DNA of 12,983 nt from Bdellovibrio sp. CG10_big_fil_rev_8_21_14_0_10_47_8 (GTDB lineage: Bacteria; Bdellovibrionota; Bdellovibrionia; Bdellovibrionales; Bdellovibrionaceae). Location of the stretch: positions 1-12,983 of the forward strand of contig PEZR01000096.1 of the NCBI GenBank assembly GCA_002773975.1. Direction: 5' to 3'. Position 1 is the first letter of the stretch, and every line of letters begins with the position of its first letter. The notes beneath the pieces were generated by a model. The model was not told where the DNA came from and did no database searches. It saw only the letters and a list, made by a program, of their open reading frames with translations. This document shows, in pieces, positions 1-6,165 of the stretch. The translations under genes and the position numbers were made by a program.

Positions 1-446
1 ATGATGTCCTTGTTGAAATGGATGCCGATTTTTCTCATCGGCCAATCGATCTCAAGGGAATTTTGAAGGATTTGGAGAACGCGGATTTTGTCGTTGGCTC
101 ACGGTATGTCGCCGGTGGCGGGACAAAAAATTGGGGATTATTGCGCAAGATAATTTCCCGGGGTGGGGGGCTGTACGCCCGTTGTATTTTGGGTTTCCCT
201 CTGAATGATTGGACCGGGGGCTTCAACGCATGGAAAAAAGAAGTTCTAGAAAAAATCCATCTCGATGGGGTTAAGTCCAATGGTTATAGCTTTCAGATCG
301 AGTTGAAATACAAGGCGCTGAAAGCGGGCTGCCGAGGGGTTGAGTCTCCCATTTATTTTGAGGATCGTCGTGTTGGACAAAGTAAAATGTCTTTACGAAT
401 TGTCTTAGAAGCGCTTTATCGCGTGTGGATATTGAAGGTCCGATGA
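1..446 (+). CDS. GT2 polyprenol-phosphate sugar transferase (DPM1-like), 3' part only
   Basis: This is the C-terminal part (about 147 residues) of a family 2 glycosyltransferase resembling dolichol/polyprenol-phosphate mannose synthases. Such enzymes transfer a sugar from a nucleotide-sugar to polyprenyl phosphate at the inner face of the cytoplasmic membrane. The reading frame is open from base 3 and continues to the left of the window, so the ATG at 18 is internal, not the start. Visible family marks are the metal-binding DAD of EMDADFSHRP near the left edge, VVGSRYVAGG, the acceptor-side DWTGGFNAW, GYSFQIELKYKAL, and the closing FEDRRVGQSKMS. The whole family protein is usually about 240-250 residues, so roughly 100 are missing. 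No C-terminal membrane segment is present, which fits the soluble DPM1-type form. Its stop overlaps the next start (ATGA at 443-446), suggesting coupled translation. Whether the sugar is mannose, glucose or another cannot be told from this fragment. Confidence 0.85.
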   Translation, partial: DVLVEMDADFSHRPIDLKGILKDLENADFVVGSRYVAGGGTKNWGLLRKIISRGGGLYARCILGFPLNDWTGGFNAWKKEVLEKIHLDGVKSNGYSFQIELKYKALKAGCRGVESPIYFEDRRVGQSKMSLRIVLEALYRVWILKVR

Positions 447-1372
447 ATTCTCGGATTTGCTTTTCATTGCTTGGGTTTATTTTCAGTGGCGTAATTTTGG
501 CCAGCGCCAATGTCAGCGCAAAAACATACCCTTACCGGGCTCAGGTGATTCAAGAAGGCGCCGCCGTTTACCAGAGTGCAGATTTTGATGCGCCGCTGGT
601 TGGAACATTGCGGGCCGGCGGAACCTATGACGTTTCCAAGGGGCTGGCGAATGGAGCTTTCTATAAAATTCGAGTTAAACCAGGCGTGCTGGGTTATATC
701 GCAGATACGGATGTGAAGCCTTTATTCAAAACAGATCGGGCACAAAAAGAGGCGGAAAAAAAGAACGCGCAGGCAAAAAAAGAACGAGATAAGGTCAAAC
801 AAGACCGAGAAAAAAAACGGGAAGAAGAAAAAGCCGCTCGGGAAAAAGCACGAAATAATCGTCCTTTTGAGTTCAGTCGGTACGGTGGACTGTCGTACTC
901 GATGATTCAATTTCAAGAAGAGACAATGAATTCTCAACCAAAAGAAAATCTCGGTTTTTTTGGTGCGAAGTTTTCAGGTTCGGATCTTTTGATCAGTGGT
1001 TTAATTCCAACCGAAATTAACTTGCAGATGTATTCGGACGCTCCGTCATACTATGACAAGGGAACCGGGCGGGGGGCTTCTGGTTGGGTCTTTATGGGAA
1101 ATGGTCTTTTTGAAACGTATTTCCCTCAGGGTAAGGGTCAGTTGATCTATTTTGGTTTTGGTCCGATGTTTCGGTACTCCCATTTTGAAGTGGAATTGAA
1201 CGAAAGTGGCAAAGTGACCCCCTATACTCTGGAGGATATTGCATTGGGTGCGGCCTTCAACCTGGGGGCAGCCTTTCGATTTGGCAAATTTGCGCTTCGC
1301 GGCGAGTTTCAATACTATTGGGAAAAGCTTCAGTATTCTGGCTGGGGGCTTGCTCTGCAATATCAATTTTGA
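443..1372 (+). CDS. Secreted SH3-domain / charged-linker / outer-membrane beta-barrel-like protein
   Basis: No named family is recognised, but the architecture is clear. With the ATG at 443 the protein has 309 residues. Residues 1-26 form a signal peptide (basic start, hydrophobic core, likely cut after SANVSA). Residues about 31-95 look like a bacterial SH3 domain (AVYQSADFDAPLVGTLRAGG, then VLGYIADTDVKPLF), a fold that often binds peptidoglycan or peptides. Residues about 97-140 are almost purely Lys/Glu/Arg/Ala and are probably a helical or coiled-coil spacer. Residues about 141-309 alternate polar and aromatic residues in beta-strand fashion and end in LALQYQF; a terminal Phe is the usual BAM-recognised end of outer-membrane barrels. 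A GTG at 425 in the same frame would put six charged residues ahead of the signal peptide. The ATG at 443 is preferred because it overlaps the previous stop and has GAAGG at 434-438. Placement as periplasmic SH3 plus barrel anchor is inference; the barrel would be small (about 8 strands). Confidence 0.7.
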   Translation: MNSRICFSLLGFIFSGVILASANVSAKTYPYRAQVIQEGAAVYQSADFDAPLVGTLRAGGTYDVSKGLANGAFYKIRVKPGVLGYIADTDVKPLFKTDRAQKEAEKKNAQAKKERDKVKQDREKKREEEKAAREKARNNRPFEFSRYGGLSYSMIQFQEETMNSQPKENLGFFGAKFSGSDLLISGLIPTEINLQMYSDAPSYYDKGTGRGASGWVFMGNGLFETYFPQGKGQLIYFGFGPMFRYSHFEVELNESGKVTPYTLEDIALGAAFNLGAAFRFGKFALRGEFQYYWEKLQYSGWGLALQYQF

Positions 1373-1378
1373 CGATCA

Positions 1379-1412
1379 CTCTCATCTTGCCAAGGTGGGC
1401 GAGCTTTGAGAG
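1379..1412 (+). promoter_or_regulatory. Two-part hairpin covering the mutL ribosome binding site
   Basis: The outer stem CTCTCA (1379-1384) pairs with TGAGAG (1407-1412). The inner stem CTTGCC (1386-1391) pairs with GGCGAG (1398-1403) around the loop AAGGTG, with one G-T pair. The 3' arm contains the GAGAG that is the best Shine-Dalgarno match for the mutL ATG at 1422, so folding could limit mutL translation. The downstream bases ACCTTTTC are too poor a T tract for a convincing terminator, although a weak one for the upstream gene is the alternative. The pairing is seen directly; the function is inferred. Confidence 0.4.
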
Positions 1413-1421
1413 ACCTTTTCT

Positions 1422-3260
1422 ATGACTGAAAACACTCCTGTTAAAATTGAATCTCTGTCAGACGAAGTTGTGGATCAGATTGCCGCGGGAGAGGTCGTTG
1501 AGCGCCCAGCGCATTTGGTGAAAGAATTGGTTGAAAATAGTCTCGATGCTGGAGCCACCGAAATTCGTGTCCAGTTCAGTGATGGGGGGCGCAACGTCAC
1601 CGTGACGGACAATGGGGTTGGGATTGATCCCCGTGATCTTGGGAGAGCTCTGGATCGTCATGCGACCAGTAAAATAAAAATTTCAACGGATCTATGGCGT
1701 TTGAAAAGTTTTGGCTTTCGGGGCGAAGCCTTGGCCAGCATCTCGGCGGTTTGTCGCTTAACCCTCATTTCAAAACCACATCGTCAAAAAAATGCGGCTC
1801 GGCTGATCAGTCATTTTGGCACTCGCGAAGCGATCGAAGAGATTGGTGGTGCATCGGGGACGAGTGTTGGAATCGAAGATCTGTTTTCAAATGTGCCGGC
1901 TCGTTTAAAATTTATGAAAAGCTCTTCGGCGGAAAATACCCGCATTCGTGCGGTGCTCAAAGCCATGGCGCTCAGTCATCCTGAAGTGCAATTCCATGTG
2001 GAGCAAGAGGGACAGCTGATTCATCTCTGGCCGGCGACCAAAACAAAAATAGAACGGGTTCAGCAAATTCTTGGTTTGAAAAATGTTTTTGAAGGAAGAG
2101 CTGTTCGGGGAGATGTACAAGCCTATGCGGTTTTTACAGATCCTCAGACTGTGCAGAGAACTGCAAAGGATCTTTGGTTCTTCGCTCAGAATCGCTGGAT
2201 TCAAGATCGTAGCTTGCAAGCTGCGGTGATGGAGGCTTATCGTCACCTTCTGATGCATGGTGAGTACCCTTCTGCTGTGGTGTGGGTAGAGACTTCTCCG
2301 GAAAATATTGATGTTAACATTCATCCCACCAAGTCTCAGGTCAAATTTGCTGATCCATCCCTGGCATTTCGCGCTGTACAGGCAGCCATTCGAGATGTTC
2401 TGGAGACCGCGCCATGGATTCCCGCCGGAGCTGCGGTCTCGACAAAGCGGACAGACGGGTCGAATGACCAATTTTTTCAACAACCTCAGTTTCAGTCCGA
2501 AGATTTGCTGCGAACTCAGTACGCGACCAAGGAAAGCCAAGAGGCTTCTGGGGTGATGGAGGCATTGAAGACATTTCGTCCGCCTTCTTTTTCTAGGCCA
2601 CCAGTGACCTCAGTTCTTCCAGAGACTTCGGAGCAAAATTCGGGGAGCGTCACCACGAAGTCCGACCAGAGAAGCTATTGGTCTCAGTTTCAGGTTCTTG
2701 CGCAAACTAACCTGACCTATATTCTGACTCAGAATAAGGATGGCTTAATGATCGTAGATCAACACGCGGCCCATGAGCGTGTGATTTTCGAACGATTGAT
2801 GTCCGCATGGAAAGGTGGACAGGCAGAAGTTCAAGAGTTTCTTTTTCCATTGGCCATTGATTTATCGCCGGATGAGGTTGAAGCCTTGATTGCGCAACAA
2901 GAGTCCCTGGCCCGATTGGGATTGACGGTCGAAGCATTGGGGCCAGAGACAGTGGGAGTGAAGTCGGCGCCGTCTTTGTTGAAAGAAACGGCCTTGACCG
3001 AGGCTCTCAGAAAAATGGCCCATGAGTTAGTTCAAAACAGTGGAAGTTTTGCTTTGGAAAAACGCATTGGTGATTTGATTGCGACAATGGCTTGTCATTC
3101 AGCGATTCGAGCTGGTCAGCCCTTGAGCACAGAAGAGATGAAGTCTTTACTGGTCAGTATGGATGAATTCCCCTTGTCGTCATTTTGTCCTCATGGACGG
3201 CCGGTGAGTGTCAGTTATCCATTTTATGAAATGGAAAAAGATTTTGGACGGATCGTTTAA
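1422..3260 (+). CDS. mutL: DNA mismatch repair protein MutL, endonuclease type
   Basis: MutL couples mismatch recognition by MutS to strand removal. The 612-residue product is of normal family length. The N-terminal GHKL ATPase has all its motifs: KELVENSLDAGA with the expected catalytic Glu at 36 and Mg-binding Asn at 40, DNGVGI at 63-68, HATSKI near 80-85, and GFRGEALASIS from 98. A variable Pro/Ser/Gln-rich linker lies around residues 335-420. The C-terminal dimerisation domain carries the nicking-endonuclease motif DQHA-x2-E-x4-E (446-457), ACHSAIRAG (from 557) and CPHGRP (589-594). This is the set found in MutL proteins that nick DNA themselves, in organisms without MutH; E. coli MutL lacks it. 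The ATG at 1422 is supported by GAGAG at 1408-1412, which lies in a hairpin. miaA follows 17 bases after the stop, the same mutL-miaA pairing as in E. coli. Confidence 0.97.
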   Translation: MTENTPVKIESLSDEVVDQIAAGEVVERPAHLVKELVENSLDAGATEIRVQFSDGGRNVTVTDNGVGIDPRDLGRALDRHATSKIKISTDLWRLKSFGFRGEALASISAVCRLTLISKPHRQKNAARLISHFGTREAIEEIGGASGTSVGIEDLFSNVPARLKFMKSSSAENTRIRAVLKAMALSHPEVQFHVEQEGQLIHLWPATKTKIERVQQILGLKNVFEGRAVRGDVQAYAVFTDPQTVQRTAKDLWFFAQNRWIQDRSLQAAVMEAYRHLLMHGEYPSAVVWVETSPENIDVNIHPTKSQVKFADPSLAFRAVQAAIRDVLETAPWIPAGAAVSTKRTDGSNDQFFQQPQFQSEDLLRTQYATKESQEASGVMEALKTFRPPSFSRPPVTSVLPETSEQNSGSVTTKSDQRSYWSQFQVLAQTNLTYILTQNKDGLMIVDQHAAHERVIFERLMSAWKGGQAEVQEFLFPLAIDLSPDEVEALIAQQESLARLGLTVEALGPETVGVKSAPSLLKETALTEALRKMAHELVQNSGSFALEKRIGDLIATMACHSAIRAGQPLSTEEMKSLLVSMDEFPLSSFCPHGRPVSVSYPFYEMEKDFGRIV

Positions 3261-3277
3261 TTCTGACGGAGAGCTCA

Positions 3278-4198
3278 GTGAAAGTTGTTTTTTTTGTAGG
3301 ACCCACGGCCTCCGGAAAATCAGGGATTGCCCATGCCTGGGCTAAAAAATATTCTGGGGCGATCATTAATTGTGACAGTATCCAAGTTTATCGATCTCTA
3401 GATATTGGCTCGGCGAAACCCAGTCCCCAAGAGATGAAAGAAGTTCCTCATTTTCTCTTTGATTATGTTTCGGTCGGGGATGAAATGACGGCCGGTCGAT
3501 TCCAGCGTGATTTTTTTGAAATTCTCGAAAAAATTAAAGGGCAATATCCGTTTGTTTTGGTCGTTGGAGGCACTGGATTTTATTTTCAGGCCATTGAAAA
3601 AGGAATGTTTCCTGTTGGCGCATCGAACCCTGAAATCAAGGCCGACGTGGAGAAAGAGCTGGCGACGGCAGTGGGGCCTGGCCGTCTGTATCGGGAGCTG
3701 CAAGAAAAAGATCCGGCCGCAGCCGAGAAAATCTCGATCAATGACCATTACCGTTTGGGTCGGGCTGTTGAAATGATGAGATCTCATGGCAAAACCAGAG
3801 CGCAGGTTGAACAGGAGTTTCGCGAGCAGCAGACCCCGTTCCCCTATCCACTGCTAAAATTAGGCTTGGCTGTGGAGCGAGATTGCCTGTTATCTCGGGT
3901 CGAGGTTCGGGTGACGGAGATGTTGAAGCGAGGTTTGCTTCAAGAGGTAAAGGTCTTGATTGATCAGGGGCATGGAGAGTGGGCACCTTTAAGCAGCGTG
4001 GGTTACCGTGAATGTGTCAGGTTCCTACGAGGAGAGATCCCGACGGAACTTGATTTATGGAAGGAAATTGTTCAAAGCACGATGAAGCTGGTTAAAAAAC
4101 AGCGAACATGGTTTCAGCGGGATTCGGAGTTGTTTTGGTTTTCTCGGGAACAGGTGGATCTTGCAGAAGCCAAATTGTCTGCTTTTCGGGCAAATTAA
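3278..4198 (+). CDS. miaA: tRNA dimethylallyltransferase
   Basis: MiaA transfers a dimethylallyl group from dimethylallyl diphosphate to N6 of A37 in tRNAs that read codons starting with U, the first step of the ms2i6A pathway. The 306-residue product shows the P-loop GPTASGKS at residues 8-15, the conserved DSIQVY from residue 33, SAKPSPQE, the GGTGFYFQA signature at 97-105, and INDHYRLGRAVEM, the counterpart of the family's NDxxRxxRAxE segment. The C-terminal part has VGYRECVRFLRGE and the tRNA-contacting KKQRTWFQRD. The start is GTG at 3278, supported by GGAG at 3268-3271 with a six-base gap; no ATG lies at the equivalent place. It is probably co-transcribed with mutL 17 bases upstream. 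An 84-base gap with a perfect hairpin separates it from yicC. Confidence 0.96.
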   Translation: MKVVFFVGPTASGKSGIAHAWAKKYSGAIINCDSIQVYRSLDIGSAKPSPQEMKEVPHFLFDYVSVGDEMTAGRFQRDFFEILEKIKGQYPFVLVVGGTGFYFQAIEKGMFPVGASNPEIKADVEKELATAVGPGRLYRELQEKDPAAAEKISINDHYRLGRAVEMMRSHGKTRAQVEQEFREQQTPFPYPLLKLGLAVERDCLLSRVEVRVTEMLKRGLLQEVKVLIDQGHGEWAPLSSVGYRECVRFLRGEIPTELDLWKEIVQSTMKLVKKQRTWFQRDSELFWFSREQVDLAEAKLSAFRAN

Positions 4199-4214
4199 AG
4201 AAAGCCGAATGTGT

Positions 4215-4232
4215 GCACGACTCAGGTCGTGC
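4215..4232 (+). other. Perfect 7-bp hairpin between miaA and yicC
   Basis: GCACGAC (4215-4221), loop TCAG, then GTCGTGC (4226-4232): a GC-rich, mismatch-free stem with a tetraloop, 16 bases after the miaA stop. It is followed by TTAGGACCC, not a T run, so a classic intrinsic terminator is not supported. It could be an RNA-processing or 3'-end-stabilising element of the mutL-miaA message, or a dyad site for a DNA-binding protein. A TTGACT at 4248-4253 lies downstream, but I see no matching -10 box. Confidence 0.45.
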
Positions 4233-4270
4233 TTAGGACCCTTAGAATTGACTGAGCAATGGCTTCAATG

Positions 4271-4275
4271 AAGGA
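4271..4275 (+). promoter_or_regulatory. Ribosome binding site fixing the yicC start
   Basis: AAGGA lies seven bases before the ATG at 4283. The alternative ATGs at 4259 and 4268 have no comparable purine-rich site at the right distance, and their extra residues are not part of the usual YicC start, so the ATG at 4283 is chosen. Confidence 0.65.
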
Positions 4276-4282
4276 TAAGAAC

Positions 4283-5161
4283 ATGAAAAGTATGACTGGG
4301 TTCGGACAGGGAAAAGCACAAGCAGCCAGCACGCAAATCGAAGTCAGCGTTCGGGCTGTTAACGGCCGTTTTTTGGAGACTCGATTTCATTTGCCCCGAG
4401 AATATGTGGGCATGGAATCAGATTTAAAAAAACAGATCAGCAAGTATTTTCAACGAGGCACGCTGGATATTTTTGTCAGTCGTCGAGTCCGAGGAGCCGC
4501 TTCTCCAGCAAATCTTGTGGTTAACAAGGAGCTCGCAAAAAAGTATCACTCGGCCTATAAGGCCTTGGCTAAGGAGCTGAAATTGAGCCCTCAGCTTCAT
4601 GTTGAAATCATTGCTCGTTTGCCTGATGTGATCAAGACGGAGGATTCTGGTGAGGTCACCGACAAAGAGAAAAAAACCCTAGTTCAAGTCATGGAAAAGG
4701 CTTGTAAGGCCTGTGATGCAGAAAGAGAACGGGAAGGTCGGTTCCTGTGCAAGGACTTAGATGGAGTCATTGGTGAACTCGAGAAAGAAGTGAACGAAAT
4801 TCTCTCTTTGCGTGAAGAGGTGAATAAAACCTTGCTCGCTCGGTTTGAACAAAAAATTAAAACGAGATTAGCCGGCGTCGAAGTGGATTCAGCAAGGATT
4901 TCCCAAGAGGTTGTTATTCAGTTGGAAAAATCCGACATCAATGAAGAGGTCACGCGACTGAGAGAACACATTAAAAACTATGGCGATCTTTTGCATCGAG
5001 GTCAGGCTCAGGGAAAAAAACTGGATTTTTATACCCAAGAATTGCTTCGAGAGGTGAACACTATTGGTTCGAAATCCAGTGTTTCCAAACTGACTCAGAG
5101 TGTGGTACAGGCTAAAACATTGATTGAAAGACTGCGAGAGCAGGTTCAAAATGTGGAATAA
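4283..5161 (+). CDS. yicC: YicC family protein (YicC N-terminal plus DUF1732 C-terminal domain), RNase-type
   Basis: From the ATG at 4283 the product has 292 residues, close to the E. coli protein. It opens with the family hallmark MKSMTGFGQG and continues with VRAVNGRFLETRFHLPREY. It ends with KKLDFYTQELLREVNTIGSK, then a helical tail finishing REQVQNVE, the C-terminal signature of the DUF1732 part. The middle is rich in Glu/Lys and probably helical. Members of this family have been reported to act as endoribonucleases, with a role in small RNA decay in E. coli and stationary-phase phenotypes; the substrate here is unknown. A longer form beginning at 4259 would add eight residues (MASMKDKN) that look like read-through of leader sequence. 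gmk starts 16 bases after its stop, so the two are very likely co-transcribed; the yicC-gmk pairing is common in bacteria. Confidence 0.93.
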   Translation: MKSMTGFGQGKAQAASTQIEVSVRAVNGRFLETRFHLPREYVGMESDLKKQISKYFQRGTLDIFVSRRVRGAASPANLVVNKELAKKYHSAYKALAKELKLSPQLHVEIIARLPDVIKTEDSGEVTDKEKKTLVQVMEKACKACDAEREREGRFLCKDLDGVIGELEKEVNEILSLREEVNKTLLARFEQKIKTRLAGVEVDSARISQEVVIQLEKSDINEEVTRLREHIKNYGDLLHRGQAQGKKLDFYTQELLREVNTIGSKSSVSKLTQSVVQAKTLIERLREQVQNVE

Positions 5162-5177
5162 AAAACAGTAGGAACAG

Positions 5178-5744
5178 ATGGCTCAGCTCAAAACAAAAAT
5201 GATTATCGTGGCCGCCCCCAGTGGAGCAGGGAAGAGCAGTTTTGTTGAGCGAATCTGTGCGGAAGAACCGCGGCTGCGTGACACAGTCACATTCACAACC
5301 CGAGAGATGAGAGCGGGAGAATCTCCGGGAAAACCCTATCATTTTGTTTCAACAACTGAATTTGAAGTGCTTTTGGCAAAGAATTTTTTCGTCGAGTGGG
5401 CTCGGGTTCACGATAATCTTTATGGAACGCCTTTGGAGCAGTTGGAACAGGCCTGGAGCGAAAATCAATGCATTATCATGGACGTGGATGTTCAGGGGGC
5501 AGAGACCTTTCGCCGGAAGTACCCGGAATCTAAGTCCATTTTTATCCTTCCACCGAGTATCGACGAGCTCCGACGCAGGGTGATAAAGCGAGATGGCAAG
5601 GTGCCTGCGGACCTGGAAGTGCGCATGACGAATGCCGAGAAGGAAATCCAGTTTGCAGACAAATTTGACTTTCAGATCGTCAATGACGATTTTCACACCT
5701 CTTATGCGAAATTCAAAAAAATCGTTGAAGAATTGCTAACATAG
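5178..5744 (+). CDS. gmk: Guanylate kinase
   Basis: Gmk phosphorylates GMP (and dGMP) to GDP with ATP in the cytoplasm, an essential step toward GTP. The 188-residue product has the P-loop APSGAGKSS (from residue 13), FTTREMRAGE with GMP-binding arginines near 42 and 45, PYHFVS, VEWARVHDNLYGT (about 72-84), the DVDVQGA strand (102-108), the lid-type RRRVIKRDG segment, and the closing FDFQIVNDD. It is slightly shorter than the E. coli enzyme (207 residues), mostly through trimmed ends. The ATG at 5178 has AGGA at 5170-5173. The 77-base gap to rpoZ contains only an imperfect dyad (GCCC near 5770 against GGGC near 5787). In many bacteria Gmk is a direct target of (p)ppGpp inhibition; whether this one is cannot be read from the sequence. 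Confidence 0.97.
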   Translation: MAQLKTKMIIVAAPSGAGKSSFVERICAEEPRLRDTVTFTTREMRAGESPGKPYHFVSTTEFEVLLAKNFFVEWARVHDNLYGTPLEQLEQAWSENQCIIMDVDVQGAETFRRKYPESKSIFILPPSIDELRRRVIKRDGKVPADLEVRMTNAEKEIQFADKFDFQIVNDDFHTSYAKFKKIVEELLT

Positions 5745-5821
5745 CTGTAGTTCTTAAACCTCGTCTTTCGCCCAATAATTGATTGAGGGCAGCGCAGGAA
5801 GACCTCTGAAGGAGATTTCTC

Positions 5822-6061
5822 ATGGCTCGAGTGACGGTTGAAGATTGTCTAGATAAAGTTCCTAATCGCTTTGCTTTGGTCCTGTTGGTGGCTAAAAGAG
5901 CGAAACAACTTTTGAAAGGCTCTGACCTGACAGTCGCGACCAAAGGCAACAAGTACATTGTTGGTGCTTTGCGAGAAGTGGCTATTGGAAACGTCATTTT
6001 CGAAATGACTCCGGAACTTGGCTCCCCAGAGCAGCAGATCGAAGCCGATCTGAATAAGTAG
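5822..6061 (+). CDS. rpoZ: RNA polymerase omega subunit
   Basis: Omega is the small subunit that helps fold and hold beta-prime in RNA polymerase and, in proteobacteria, contributes to a ppGpp-binding site. The 79-residue product begins MARVTVEDCL and continues PNRFALVLLVAKRAKQL, the conserved beta-prime-contacting helices. It is followed by KYIVGALREVAIGNV and an acidic tail, the usual form for this subunit. The first residues (M-A-R-V-T-V) are identical to the E. coli N-terminus that takes part in ppGpp site 1. A strong AAGGAG at 5809-5814, seven bases before the ATG, gives a confident start. It sits between gmk and rsh, matching the gmk-rpoZ-spoT order of E. coli. The Cys at position 9 differs from the E. 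coli residue there and has no evident meaning. Confidence 0.96.
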   Translation: MARVTVEDCLDKVPNRFALVLLVAKRAKQLLKGSDLTVATKGNKYIVGALREVAIGNVIFEMTPELGSPEQQIEADLNK

Positions 6062-6069
6062 CTGAATCA

Positions 6070-6137
6070 AGACCGAATTTATGGTCTAGTCTGAGGCTGA
6101 AATCAGGCTGATTTCACAGTCTAGCTGGACTCTCAGA
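6070..6137 (+). promoter_or_regulatory. Structured leader before rsh: hairpin plus possible three-way junction
   Basis: Hairpin A: AGACC (6070-6074) with GGTCT (6083-6087), loop of eight. Then an outer stem TCTGAG (6090-6095) with CTCAGA (6132-6137) encloses two hairpins. Hairpin B is TGAAATCA (6098-6105) with TGATTTCA (6109-6116), loop GGC, a perfect 8-bp stem. Hairpin C is AGTC (6118-6121) with GACT (6128-6131), loop of six. Together these can be drawn as a three-way junction filling most of the 104-base rpoZ-rsh gap. There is no T tract, so it does not look like an intrinsic terminator. The pairings are read directly from the sequence. A role in attenuation, RNA processing or translation control of rsh is inference, and chance pairing remains possible. 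No promoter boxes were recognised in the gap. Confidence 0.4.
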
Positions 6138-6165
6138 AGCGCAGAGAGAGGCCGATACGGAACTG

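Noticed and set aside
1905..2540. 211-codon open frame on the - strand inside mutL
   Set aside because: It lies wholly opposite a confidently assigned mutL. Its translation has no recognisable domain and looks like an antisense shadow.
4248..4276. TTGACT at 4248-4253 as a -35 box for yicC
   Set aside because: No -10-like hexamer at proper spacing; the position falls on the AAGGAT that serves as ribosome binding site.
4259..4282. Upstream ATG codons (4259 and 4268) as yicC start
   Set aside because: The family starts at MKSMTGFG. AAGGA sits correctly for the ATG at 4283, and the extra residues are not typical of the family.
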